From DASPSR01 sp035516175 (GTDB lineage: Bacteria > Nitrospirota > UBA9217), in the NCBI GenBank assembly GCA_035516175.1, contig DATJAO010000012.1, forward strand, positions 1 to 53,907: a DNA stretch of 53,907 nt. Direction: 5' to 3'. Below, piece after piece: positions 15,357 to 26,002 of this stretch; position 1 is the stretch's first letter; the number at the start of each line of letters is the position of its first letter. The notes beneath the pieces are model-generated. The model had not been told where the DNA came from and ran no database searches. It saw only the letters and a list, made by a program, of their open reading frames with translations. The position numbers and the translations under genes are program-made.

Positions 15357-16406
15357 CTATGATCTCGCTTTGACTTCCCCGGGAACGATATGGAGTTCCA
15401 GCTTTTCCGTGCCCCGGATGACCGTGATCGGGAAATTTACCCCGACCTTCTCCTGCGTCAGCAGCTTGTGCAGCCCATCGATGCCGGTAACGGCGACCCC
15501 ACCGAAGCCGACGATGATGTCTCCCACTCGCAGCCCGGCGCGCAGCGCGGGGCTGTATGATTCGATCGATACGACCATGACCCCGCTTGCGACCGGGAGA
15601 TCATGGAATCGCACGATCCGCCGAACAAGCTGCACGTCCTGGCCCCCTACTCCGATGTAACTACGCCGCACTTTCCCGTCCTTAATGAGGCTTGCCACCA
15701 CGAACTTTGCGGTATTGATTCCGATGGCGAAACAGATTCCCTGCGCCGGCAGGATTACGGCGGTATTCACCCCGATCACGTCTCCGCGGGATGTAACCAG
15801 CGGCCCGCCCGAATTGCCTGGATTGAGCGCCGCATCGGTCTGGATCACGCTGTCGATGAGCCTGCCTGACCCTGCCCTGAGGGAGCGGCCAAGCGCGCTC
15901 ACCACACCTGCCGTAACGGTGTACTGAAAGCCATAAGGATTGCCGATGGCAATGACAAGCTGCCCCACGCGTACGTTCTGAGAATCGCCGAGATGCACTG
16001 CCAGGAGGTCCTGAGCTGGGACCCTGATGACCGCCAGATCCGTATCAGGGTCGTCTCCCACGATATGAGCCTGAAACCTCCGGCCGTCCGGAAGCGTGAC
16101 CTCGATCCCCTCCGCGTCATGAACCACATGGCTGTTCGTCAGGATGAATCCATCGGGCGTGAAGATGAAGCCCGATCCACTGGCCTGCATTTCCCGGGAA
16201 GAGCGCGGTATGGCTTGCCTGCCCCGTGCCGGCTGCCGGACCTCAATGTTCACGACCGACGGACTAACCTTATCTGCCGCTGTTATGACCGCACGTGAGT
16301 ATGCGTCAAGCAGTTCATCGTCACTGAGCGAAGGAGCCTGCGCGGCCTGCAGGCCTTCGGGCTTAACGGTACTGTTTGATATCGGTTCCATCATGCTTTT
16401 CAACAT
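15357..16406 (-). CDS. HtrA/DegP-like serine protease with one PDZ domain
   Basis: About 349 residues. The trypsin-like domain carries all three catalytic residues: LTNSHVV (His), DTDLAVI (Asp) and NPGNSGGPL (Ser). One PDZ domain follows (about 250-340; GVMVVSIESYSPALRAGLRVGDIIVGF). It should degrade or handle misfolded proteins. The N-terminus lacks a clear signal peptide or membrane anchor, unusual for the family, so location is uncertain. The second ATG (16406) is chosen because GGAGG lies 6 bases upstream; the first ATG (16412) abuts the ribosome site. It converges on the transglycosylase gene; whether they work together is unknown. Confidence 0.88.
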   Translation of the reverse strand: MLKSMMEPISNSTVKPEGLQAAQAPSLSDDELLDAYSRAVITAADKVSPSVVNIEVRQPARGRQAIPRSSREMQASGSGFIFTPDGFILTNSHVVHDAEGIEVTLPDGRRFQAHIVGDDPDTDLAVIRVPAQDLLAVHLGDSQNVRVGQLVIAIGNPYGFQYTVTAGVVSALGRSLRAGSGRLIDSVIQTDAALNPGNSGGPLVTSRGDVIGVNTAVILPAQGICFAIGINTAKFVVASLIKDGKVRRSYIGVGGQDVQLVRRIVRFHDLPVASGVMVVSIESYSPALRAGLRVGDIIVGFGGVAVTGIDGLHKLLTQEKVGVNFPITVIRGTEKLELHIVPGEVKARS

Positions 16407-16827
16407 TTTCATCCTCCTTTTTTATAATAACACTGCTGTCAAGGAGAAAATGATCGGAACTCCCTCTTGTTCGGAACACCAAGACATTACGTACGCATTA
16501 CCTGCGATGCGGGAATCTGCCATGCAGCTTTGCACCCGACAGATGCAGGGCTGATTTCATTATAAGAAACAGAAGCGGGTTCTCCCAGTCGGAACACTTC
16601 AGGTAATTTCATGTGCAATTCCCCTCATCGGGAAATACAGGAACACAGGGTTATTCGCAGAAGGCATTCAGAGATGACGGACGTGCGGAAGGAGGGGCGA
16701 AAGAAGTACCGCACTTACGCACCTGAGAGATATGGGGCGCAGCATGCAGGCCGCACAAAGCCGCATCCTTCCGGAACCGCGCGGGCTGAAACGAAATCAA
16801 TCACAGGACATCGGCTGCGTACTTACG
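16407..16827. other. Intergenic region, nothing recognised
   Basis: About 420 bases upstream of the protease gene and downstream of the nucleotide reductase gene. A 60-codon plus-strand frame overlapping the reductase 3' end has no support. No terminator was found for the reductase gene. Confidence 0.4.
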
Positions 16828-18576
16828 TTAGCAGTACAGGGGATCGGCGCAGGTGAGTACCTGCATGTTCTTGCTCCCGCTCCGGAAGATCGTGATGCCC
16901 TTTACGCCTTCCCGGTAGGCGAGAAGGAAGGCCTTCCGTACATCGTCCTTCGTGGCCTGGGGCGGAAAGTTGATGGTCTTGGACACAGCATTATCCGTAT
17001 GGCGCTGGAACGCGGCCTGCATGCGTACATGCCATTCGGGAGCGATGTCAAAAGCGGTCACGAACAATCGCTTCACATCTTCCGGCACCTCGCCCATCCG
17101 CTGGATGGACTCTCCAGCCGTGACGCGCATGAGCAGTTGATCGCTGTAGAACCCGCGTTTTCTGGCCGTCTCGAGGAAGTAATCGTACACCTCGGGAAGG
17201 TCCACGTCTCCGAGCACGTGTCGCGTAAACGACAGCGCAAAGAGGGGCTCGATCCCGCTCGAGCAGCCGGCAATGATCGAAAGCGTGCCCGTGGGTGCTA
17301 CCGTGGTAACCGTGGCGTTCCGGAGCCTCGGCCCGCCCGGCGGCGTATCGTATTTGCTCCCCCTGTAGTTCGGGAAAACACCCCGATCGCGGCTAAGTTC
17401 CCCGGATGACCTCCAGCCCTTTTCTTCGACGAACTGCATGACCCTTTCCCCGGTCCGGACCGCTTCTTCCGAATCATAGGGGACCCCGAGCCGGATCAGC
17501 ATATCGGCAAAACCCATGACACCGAGGCCAATCTTTCTATTGCCCTTGGCCATGCGGTCGATCTGGTCAAGCGGATATCGGCTCATGTCAATGACGTTGT
17601 CCAGAAAGTGAACCCCGATCCTGATGGTCCGTTCCAGCTTTTCCCAGTCTATTTCGGATTGGCCACCGTGCTCCCTGAGCATGAGCGACAGATTGATCGA
17701 TCCCAGGTTACACGGCTCGTATGGAAGGAGGGGCTGCTCGCCGCAGGGGTTGGTGCTCTCCATGTCTCCGAGCTGCGGTGTGGGGTTATCGCGGTTGATC
17801 CGGTCGAGGAACACAACGCCCGGGTCACCTGTCTTCCATGCCATCTCGACGATCCGGTCGAAGACCTCTCTGGCCTTCAGCTTTCTGACCACCTTGCGGG
17901 TTGAAGGATTGATGAGCGGGAGGTCGGTGTCGGCTTCGACGGCACGCATGAAATCCTCGGTCACGGCCACGGAGATGTTGAAGTTGGAGAGCTCTTTATT
18001 ATCGATCTTGCACGAAATGAAATCGAGGATGTCCGGATGGTCCACGCGCATGATGCCCATGTTCGCGCCGCGACGCGTGCCGCCCTGCTTGATCACCTCT
18101 GTGGCCATATTGAAGACTCGCATGAACGACACCGGACCGCTTGCCGCGCCGCTCGTGGTGCGCACCGGGTCGTCCTTGGGACGGAGCCTGCTGAAGGAGA
18201 ATCCTGTTCCGCCTCCGCTCTGGTGGATCAGGGCCGTGTTCTTCACACCGTCGAAGATGGATTCGAGCGAGTCCTCGATGGGCAGGACAAAGCATGCGGC
18301 GAGCTGCTGAAGCGGACGGCCTGCGTTCATCAAGGTGGGTGAGTTCGGCAAAAATTCGAGGTTCGAGAGGATACGGTAGAATTCTTCCTCGGTGCTGCGG
18401 ATATCGGCATGACCGTCGTACATGAGGTCAGCCTGGGCGATGTTGTTCGCAACCCGCCGGAACATCTCCTCCGGCGATTCAACCACTCTACTCTGTTCGT
18501 CCTTTTTCAAATACCGCCGGGTGAGCACGGTCAGGGCATTGGAAGTAAGGTGTATTTCAGGAGTTTTTACCGCCAT
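16828..18576 (-). CDS. nrdJ: Adenosylcobalamin-dependent (class II) ribonucleotide reductase, short form
   Basis: 582 residues. It reduces ribonucleotides to deoxyribonucleotides without oxygen, using B12 to form a thiyl radical. Visible marks: FLPNSPTLMNAGRPLQQLAACF (first redox cysteine), HQSGGGTGFSFSRLRP, TNPCGEQPLLPYEPCNLGSINLS with the N-C-E radical set and second cysteine, VAPTGTLSIIAGCSSGIEP, and the closing GVKGITIFRSG. The C-terminus ends in CADPLYC, two cysteines that could re-reduce the active site. The start has AGGAGG 6 bases upstream. No N-terminal ATP-cone is present. I saw no cobalamin riboswitch upstream. Confidence 0.92.
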   Translation of the reverse strand: MAVKTPEIHLTSNALTVLTRRYLKKDEQSRVVESPEEMFRRVANNIAQADLMYDGHADIRSTEEEFYRILSNLEFLPNSPTLMNAGRPLQQLAACFVLPIEDSLESIFDGVKNTALIHQSGGGTGFSFSRLRPKDDPVRTTSGAASGPVSFMRVFNMATEVIKQGGTRRGANMGIMRVDHPDILDFISCKIDNKELSNFNISVAVTEDFMRAVEADTDLPLINPSTRKVVRKLKAREVFDRIVEMAWKTGDPGVVFLDRINRDNPTPQLGDMESTNPCGEQPLLPYEPCNLGSINLSLMLREHGGQSEIDWEKLERTIRIGVHFLDNVIDMSRYPLDQIDRMAKGNRKIGLGVMGFADMLIRLGVPYDSEEAVRTGERVMQFVEEKGWRSSGELSRDRGVFPNYRGSKYDTPPGGPRLRNATVTTVAPTGTLSIIAGCSSGIEPLFALSFTRHVLGDVDLPEVYDYFLETARKRGFYSDQLLMRVTAGESIQRMGEVPEDVKRLFVTAFDIAPEWHVRMQAAFQRHTDNAVSKTINFPPQATKDDVRKAFLLAYREGVKGITIFRSGSKNMQVLTCADPLYC

Positions 18577-18669
18577 ATAATACCTCCTGCTTTTCTAGTT
18601 ATATTTTACCACTTTAGCCAGGAGGAAAGATCGCGATGAGGAGTATTTGAATGACAGGCATAGGAAACC

Positions 18670-19371
18670 TTAGTAGTAATACATAAAAAGGGCGAGGAAA
18701 ATCAGGCTCTTCCCCACCTCGATCCAGCCGGTGGTCTGGAGCTTGACCTTGTACAGAAAAGCGGAAATAATGAGGTTGTCCACAAGGGGCAAAAGAATGA
18801 TGACCGGGATGTGCATGCGTTGATAGACAAGCACAGCAAAAACGAGATGCAGCATCGTTAAAACTCTGTATTTCATCTTTTTCAGAAGCAGCGCTTTGAC
18901 CTTGAACACACCGGCTGTGAAGTATACTGCCGTGCCCACAAAAAGCCTGACATCCACCCCGCCAGTCAACAGGAATTTTGCTAGGACTGCCGAAAGACTG
19001 AGAAGGATGAAGCCCATCAGCTCGGTGAAGACCGAGTGCTCCCCTGCGAATTTATTCATCAAGAGGTACGCCAGGGGGAAGATGAGGAGGGGCAGGAGCA
19101 TGGGGATGTCGCTGCCGAAGACGGCGAGCAGGACTATTGTGGCTGCGGCAATGTGCCCGATGAAAATAATGAGCGATTTCCTGTCTTCTGGCCGTCGGCT
19201 CCACTTCGTGTATGCCTGCTTGGAGTTGATCAACAGACCGAGGGCCAGGAAGAGGGGGATCTCCGTCCATGTGAACTCCTTGCACACACCGATACCGATG
19301 AGATACGCGACTATCAAGACGCTCCATGAACCATATTCCTTTAGGAAATAACCTTTGGCTTCGATTCGCAT
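18670..19371 (-). CDS. YwiC-like membrane protein
   Basis: 233 residues and about seven or eight membrane segments. The start LKEYGSWSVLIVAYLIGIGV corresponds to the EHG-x-W motif at the beginning of YwiC-like proteins, and INSKQAYTKWSRRPEDRKS is a typical cytoplasmic loop. The family is widespread but has no proven function. It lies 93 bases upstream of the reductase gene on the same strand, so the two may share a transcript. It is separated from the complex I operon by a strong terminator. Confidence 0.7.
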   Translation of the reverse strand: MRIEAKGYFLKEYGSWSVLIVAYLIGIGVCKEFTWTEIPLFLALGLLINSKQAYTKWSRRPEDRKSLIIFIGHIAAATIVLLAVFGSDIPMLLPLLIFPLAYLLMNKFAGEHSVFTELMGFILLSLSAVLAKFLLTGGVDVRLFVGTAVYFTAGVFKVKALLLKKMKYRVLTMLHLVFAVLVYQRMHIPVIILLPLVDNLIISAFLYKVKLQTTGWIEVGKSLIFLALFMYYY

Positions 19372-19464
19372 AATATAATTATATCAGCTGATGCATCGAG
19401 ATGGCATAGGGTGGGATCATAATAACATGCGGAATGCGGATACCGCAGGACGGCATGCCAAGCC

Positions 19465-19495
19465 AAAAAAATAGGTCAGGCAGATGCCTGACCTA
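19465..19495 (-). terminator. Terminator of the complex I operon
   Basis: Minus-strand stem of 11 bp (TAGGTCAGGCA/TGCCTGACCTA) with a 2-3-base loop, followed by seven U. It lies 80 bases after nuoN. Confidence 0.85.
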
Positions 19496-19574
19496 CTCTA
19501 GAACAACTCGATCGAAGGATGAAAACGCCGGCCCTTCTGTTTCGCGCCCTGCGCCATCGGAATAAAAGGATGTT

Positions 19575-21029
19575 CTACATGATCCCCGCTATGGAAGCGC
19601 GCGCGAAGTTCAGAAGGTTCGTCGGGTACACACCGATTACAATGACTGCGGTCACCGAAATCGCGAGCGCAAGCGCAAGGGACGGCGATGTGGTCAGCTC
19701 AAAGCTGCCTTTGGGCTCCTTCATATACATGATCATGATGATCCGGAGGTAGAAATACGCGCTGATGGCAGAGAACAGCACGCCCGCCACCGCAAGCCAC
19801 ACAAGTCCGGCCTGGACTGCGGACTTGAAGATATAGAATTTCCCTATAAAACCGGCCATAGGAGGTATACCCGTGAGCGAGAACATGAAGATGAGCATGA
19901 GAAATGCTGCTGTCCTGTTGGTCTTGCCCAGGCCCGCGAAGTCCGCTATCTCCTCACCCCGCTCACCGGACTTCCTGAGCATGATGACCACGCCGAAGGC
20001 GCCCATGTTCATAAGGGCATAGATACAGACATAGAGCATGACGCTCGCGGCGCCTTCCGGGCCGCCCGCCGCCAGACCCACCAGGGCGTACCCCGCATGC
20101 GCTATGGACGAGTACGCTAGCATTCGCTTAATGTTTGTCTGGGACAGGGCCATGATATTGCCGACGGCCATGGTGAGCACGGCCAGCCCGGAAATGATCG
20201 CTGTTGAGTGTGCGTGCAACGGTTCGAGGGTGTACGTAAAGATCCTGAGGAGCACGGCGAAACCGGCTACTTTGGGTCCGGCTGACATGAATGCCGTGAC
20301 CGAGGTAGGCGCACCTTCGTACACGTCCGGTACCCACATATGGAACGGCACCGCTGCGACTTTGAACCCGAAACTCACGACCAGCATGATCATGGCCAGG
20401 AAGAGGACCGGATTGGCAAGGTCCGCCCCGCGCAGGAATCCGAGAATCCCCGCCAGATTCGTGGTGCCCGAGAGCCCGTAGAGGAGCGACATGCCGTAGA
20501 GCATGATCCCGGACGAGAACGAACCGAGGAGCAGGTACTTGATCGCCGCTTCATTCGACCGGTTGTCACGCCGCATAAACCCGGCGAGAATATAGACGGA
20601 GAGGGCCATGAGCTCAAGCCCGAGATACAGGGTGATGAGGTCGCCCGCCGAAGCCATGAGCATCATCCCAGTCGTTGCGAACAGCAACAAGGCATAGTAT
20701 TCTCCGCGGTGAATATCCTCGATCTTCAGGTAGGTGATGGATAGGAGGATTCCAAGCCCGGAGGCGATGTAGAAAACGAACTTGAAGAACGCCGAAAAGG
20801 GGTCGAGCAGGAACGTTCCGCCGAAGAATGCACCGTTCGCGCCCATCAGTTTATACGTCGCGATTGCCGCGAAGATGATGCCGAAAAGGCTGAACCATCC
20901 GAGATACTGCTTGCTCTCTTTTTCCAGGAAGAAATCGAATATAAGCACCACGAGTGCCGTGATGACAACGATAACCTCGGCGTTGATCGGCATGATTGAC
21001 CGTGCGAATTCTTGAAACATGCTGGACAT
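19575..21029 (-). CDS. nuoN: NADH-quinone oxidoreductase subunit N
   Basis: 484 residues, about 14 membrane helices, antiporter-like. It has the proton-channel signature FKVAAVPFHMWVPDVYEGAPTS, then NIKRMLAYSSIAHAGYALVG and the conserved LTGIPPMAGFIGKFYIF. It is one of the three proton-pumping subunits of complex I in the inner membrane. It is the last gene of the operon, 15 bases after nuoM, and is followed by a terminator. Confidence 0.95.
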   Translation of the reverse strand: MSSMFQEFARSIMPINAEVIVVITALVVLIFDFFLEKESKQYLGWFSLFGIIFAAIATYKLMGANGAFFGGTFLLDPFSAFFKFVFYIASGLGILLSITYLKIEDIHRGEYYALLLFATTGMMLMASAGDLITLYLGLELMALSVYILAGFMRRDNRSNEAAIKYLLLGSFSSGIMLYGMSLLYGLSGTTNLAGILGFLRGADLANPVLFLAMIMLVVSFGFKVAAVPFHMWVPDVYEGAPTSVTAFMSAGPKVAGFAVLLRIFTYTLEPLHAHSTAIISGLAVLTMAVGNIMALSQTNIKRMLAYSSIAHAGYALVGLAAGGPEGAASVMLYVCIYALMNMGAFGVVIMLRKSGERGEEIADFAGLGKTNRTAAFLMLIFMFSLTGIPPMAGFIGKFYIFKSAVQAGLVWLAVAGVLFSAISAYFYLRIIMIMYMKEPKGSFELTTSPSLALALAISVTAVIVIGVYPTNLLNFARASIAGIM

Positions 21030-21044
21030 CGGGTTCTCCTTACC

Positions 21045-22583
<1,539 letters not shown>

Positions 22584-22656
22584 GGAATCAGGCTCCTTTG
22601 TTTACGATGAACTCTGAACTTTGCAACCTTTGCGCCTTGCTTTGTAACCGAACTTT

Positions 22657-24597
22657 TTAATTTATTAATATATAGTATAGTCCGACCAGCACCACAAGGC
22701 CGAGGCCCATGGTGAATGCATACTGTTGCACATACCCGGTCTGGAGCCTTTTTCCGCTCCGGCTTGTGCTGCCGATGGCGCCGGCGAACCAGTTGATAAA
22801 ACCATCGATAATTTTGACGTCCCCTATCGTGTACAGCGCTTTTGCGAGCTTGTGGACCAGACCGTCGACGAAAAGATAATTGTATATCTCGTCAACCTTA
22901 TACTTGTTGAGGAGCAGGTTGTAGGCACCCTTGAACCGGTCTGCGACGCGGTCCGGGAGCGACGTGTTCTTTACGTACAGGGAATAGGCCATCCTGATGC
23001 CGGCGAGCGCGACCAGGACCGAGAAGAGCATCAGCCACCGCTCGATGCCGTGACTCTCGGCGGCCGCATGTTCGACATGCGGGAAAAGCGGCGCAAGGAA
23101 GTCCCCGAAGAGGTTGACATGGGGGATGATCGCGCCCGGCATGCCGATCCATCCGATGGTCACCGAGAAGAACGCCAGGATCATGAGCGGGACGGTCATG
23201 ACCTTCGGCGACTCATGTACGTGATGCTCAACCTCATGGCTTACCCGTGATTCACCATAGAACGTCAGGTAGATCAGCCGGAACGAGTAAAATGCCGTCA
23301 TAAACGCGCCTGCAACGCCGAGGGTCCACAGCGCCCGCCCCACACCCGGAGTGCTGTACGCGCTCCAGAGGATCTCGTCCTTGCTGAAGAATCCCGCGAA
23401 CGGGAAGATACCCGCCAGCGCCAGAGAACCGATGATGAAAACGAGATGGGTGATCTTGATCCGGGACTTGAGCGCGCCCATTTTGCGCATGTCCTGCTCT
23501 CCGGACAGGGCATGGATGACACTGCCCGACGCCAGGAACAGGAGCCCCTTGAAGAAGGCATGCGTCGTGAGATGGAAGATGCTGGCGGAGAAGGCCCCCA
23601 CCCCGAGGCCGAGGAACATGTACCCGAGCTGACTGATGGTGGAGTACGCGATCACGCGCTTGATATCGTTCTGCACGAGGCCGATGGTCGCGGCAAAGAC
23701 GGCGGTAAGGCCGCCGACCACCGCCACGACGGTCATCGCCGTCTCCGAGAGCGAGAAGATCGGCGCGCAGCGCGCTACCATGAACACCCCCGCAGTGACC
23801 ATGGTCGCGGCGTGGATCAGGGCGCTGACCGGCGTCGGACCTTCCATGGCGTCCGGCAGCCAGACATAGAGCGGAAGCTGTGCGGATTTGCCCGTCGCCC
23901 CGAGGAACAGGAGAAGCGCGATGAGCGTGATCACGCCGATATCGCCGCCAAACAGGGCATAGCTCTGTTTTACCGCCGGACCGGAGAGGGCCGCAAAAAC
24001 GTCAGTAAAATTCAGGGTGCCGAACGTGACGAAAATAAGCAGCATCGCGAGCACGAACCCGAAGTCGCCCACGCGGTTTACGACAAAGGCCTTGACACCC
24101 GCATCCGAGGCTGATTTCTTCTCATACCAGAAACCGATCAGGAGATAGGAACAGAGGCCCACCCCTTCCCAGCCGACGAACATGACGAGGAAGTTGTTGG
24201 CCATCACCAGCACAAGCATGAAAAACGTGAAGAGGGCCAGATAGGAGAAGAACCGGGCATAGCCCTTGTCGCCGTGCATGTACCCAACGGAATAGATATG
24301 GATGAGGGAGCTGAGCGTGGTTACCACGAGGAGCATCACGGCAGTTAGCTGGTCGATCTGGAAACCTACATTCACGTTGAAGGTCCCTATGGATATCCAG
24401 GAATAGAGGTTCTCATTGATGATCGTCCCGCCGAGTACATCGAAAAACGTACTGAGCGAAAGAAGAAAGGCTCCGACGACGCCGGCGATGGCAACGTAGG
24501 CCGCCCTCTCCTTGAGATATTTGCCGAACAGTCCTGCGATCAGGAAGCCGGCGAACGGGAGGATCGGAATTAATGCGTATTTAAGCATGTCATGCAC
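22657..24597 (-). CDS. nuoL: NADH-quinone oxidoreductase subunit L
   Basis: 646 residues, the largest antiporter-like subunit. It shows VGWEGVGLCSYLLIGFWYEK, the lysine helix SAQLPLYVWLPDAMEGPTPVSALIHAATMV, NDIKRVIAYSTISQLGYMFLG and HAFFKGLLFLASGSVIH. The C-terminal part (about 520-646) forms the long lateral helix that runs along the membrane arm, ending in a membrane anchor. It is 104 bases downstream of nuoK, the largest gap in this part of the operon, and that gap shows no promoter. Confidence 0.95.
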   Translation of the reverse strand: MHDMLKYALIPILPFAGFLIAGLFGKYLKERAAYVAIAGVVGAFLLSLSTFFDVLGGTIINENLYSWISIGTFNVNVGFQIDQLTAVMLLVVTTLSSLIHIYSVGYMHGDKGYARFFSYLALFTFFMLVLVMANNFLVMFVGWEGVGLCSYLLIGFWYEKKSASDAGVKAFVVNRVGDFGFVLAMLLIFVTFGTLNFTDVFAALSGPAVKQSYALFGGDIGVITLIALLLFLGATGKSAQLPLYVWLPDAMEGPTPVSALIHAATMVTAGVFMVARCAPIFSLSETAMTVVAVVGGLTAVFAATIGLVQNDIKRVIAYSTISQLGYMFLGLGVGAFSASIFHLTTHAFFKGLLFLASGSVIHALSGEQDMRKMGALKSRIKITHLVFIIGSLALAGIFPFAGFFSKDEILWSAYSTPGVGRALWTLGVAGAFMTAFYSFRLIYLTFYGESRVSHEVEHHVHESPKVMTVPLMILAFFSVTIGWIGMPGAIIPHVNLFGDFLAPLFPHVEHAAAESHGIERWLMLFSVLVALAGIRMAYSLYVKNTSLPDRVADRFKGAYNLLLNKYKVDEIYNYLFVDGLVHKLAKALYTIGDVKIIDGFINWFAGAIGSTSRSGKRLQTGYVQQYAFTMGLGLVVLVGLYYILIN

Positions 24598-24701
24598 CTC
24601 GAAGATATGAATCCGGAATCCTGCTCTCTAAGCTCCAAACAAAATGGACACCCTCAACACGGTTCAGGATTTAGAATTTCGTGCTCTGAGTTTTTTGTCT
24701 G

Positions 24702-25004
24702 CTACCCTTTCATGATGTGGAAGTCATCAACGTAGATACTCCCGCGGTTTCGCGCTATAAGAATGATGATCGCAAGCGCCACGGCGGCTTCGGCCGCAGC
24801 CACGGTAATGACGAAGATCACGAATATCTGGCCCGCAAGAGACTGCAGGTAATGCGAGAACGCTATGAAATTGATATTGGCCGCGTTCAGCATAAGCTCT
24901 ATAGACATCAGGAGGATAAAGATATTCCTTCTCGAGAAAACGCCGACAACGCCGATAGCGAACAGTGCGGCACTCAGGATCATATACCAGGATAAGGGAA
25001 TCAT
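24702..25004 (-). CDS. nuoK: NADH-quinone oxidoreductase subunit K
   Basis: 100 residues and three membrane helices. IPLSWYMILSAALFAIGVVGV, then FILLMSIELMLNAANINFIAF carrying the conserved glutamate of helix 2, and TVAAAEAAVALAIIILIAR with the glutamate of helix 3. Those glutamates belong to the proton path. It is only 5 bases downstream of nuoJ. Confidence 0.95.
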   Translation of the reverse strand: MIPLSWYMILSAALFAIGVVGVFSRRNIFILLMSIELMLNAANINFIAFSHYLQSLAGQIFVIFVITVAAAEAAVALAIIILIARNRGSIYVDDFHIMKG

Positions 25005-25009
25005 AGGGT

Positions 25010-25519
25010 CTACTCCTTCGTCTTTATCTTTGCCAGCATCACTGCCCCGACCAGCCCTACCAAAAGCACGATTGATGCGATCTCGAACGGCAGCAGATAT
25101 TTTGTGTAGAGCTCCATCCCCAAAGCGCCCACGCCGGCGGAAGCCAGCCTCATAGGCTGCTGTCCAGCATCGGCGGGGAAGGTGCCGCGCGAAACAAGGA
25201 GCATGATCTCACCGGCAATGAGGATTCCGAACGCGGTCATCCAGGGCCAGTACCGGTTTGCCCTGGCCGCCGTGCTTTCCCTGTCCACGTTCAGGAGCAT
25301 CACGACGAAGAGGTAGAGGATGAGGATGGCACCGGCGTACACAATGAGCTGCACCGCAGCCAGGAACTCGGCATTGAGCAGGACAAACAACCCCGCAATG
25401 TGGAAGAACAGCAGCAGCATGAACAACACGCTGTGGATGGGATTTCTGCGCGTGATCATGAGAATGGCCGATACGAGCATCACGACCGCAAAATAGAGAA
25501 AGATCAGCTTATTTATCAT
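25010..25519 (-). CDS. nuoJ: NADH-quinone oxidoreductase subunit J
   Basis: 169 residues and five membrane helices. AVVMLVSAILMITRRNPIHSVLF and AAVQLIVYAGAILILYLFVVMLLN are family signatures; the tyrosine-containing third helix is the coupling element near the quinone site. Its start overlaps the end of nuoI by 11 bases, indicating translational coupling. Confidence 0.95.
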   Translation of the reverse strand: MINKLIFLYFAVVMLVSAILMITRRNPIHSVLFMLLLFFHIAGLFVLLNAEFLAAVQLIVYAGAILILYLFVVMLLNVDRESTAARANRYWPWMTAFGILIAGEIMLLVSRGTFPADAGQQPMRLASAGVGALGMELYTKYLLPFEIASIVLLVGLVGAVMLAKIKTKE

Positions 25520-25985
25520 GCGTCTTTACCGCCTTTCTGCCCATATATCGGTCACCCACCTCGATCAGACGATCCTTGGTATAGAAGGCATCTTTCCGGG
25601 AATAGCAGGAAAGCTCGAACTCCGGCGTCTGCAGTATCGCAGAGACAGGACAGGCATCTATGCAGAAGCCGCAGAACACGCAGCGGAGCAGGTCAAGTTC
25701 GTACGAATTCACGAGCTTATCATGTTCCGGCCCTTCGGAAGTGACCACGGTAATGGCTTTGGAAGGGCATACGGCCTCGCACAGACCGCACCCGATGCAT
25801 GCACCCGCTCCCGATTCATCGCGCCGCATCGCATGAAGCCCGCGCGACCCTGGGATCGGTTTGCGCTTGAACGTCGGGTACTGCCGGGTGATCGCGGGGG
25901 TCAGCATGGTTTTAAGCGTCAGCGCCATCCCTTGCGCTATGTCAATCAGAAAAATCGTTCTGAGCAGCTTGTTCAATCTTTTCAT
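25509..25985 (-). CDS. nuoI: NADH-quinone oxidoreductase subunit I (2[4Fe-4S])
   Basis: 158 residues. Two ferredoxin motifs, CIGCGLCEAVCPSKAI and CVFCGFCIDACPVSAI, bind clusters N6a and N6b, which pass electrons from NuoG toward NuoB. The ATG at 25985 gives the usual N-terminus (MKRLNKLLRTIF) and has GAGAGG upstream; a TTG at 26012 would extend it into the end of nuoH. An amphipathic N-terminal helix is the normal membrane contact. Confidence 0.93.
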   Translation of the reverse strand: MKRLNKLLRTIFLIDIAQGMALTLKTMLTPAITRQYPTFKRKPIPGSRGLHAMRRDESGAGACIGCGLCEAVCPSKAITVVTSEGPEHDKLVNSYELDLLRCVFCGFCIDACPVSAILQTPEFELSCYSRKDAFYTKDRLIEVGDRYMGRKAVKTHDK

Positions 25986-26002
25986 CGTGCCCAACCTCTC
26001 TT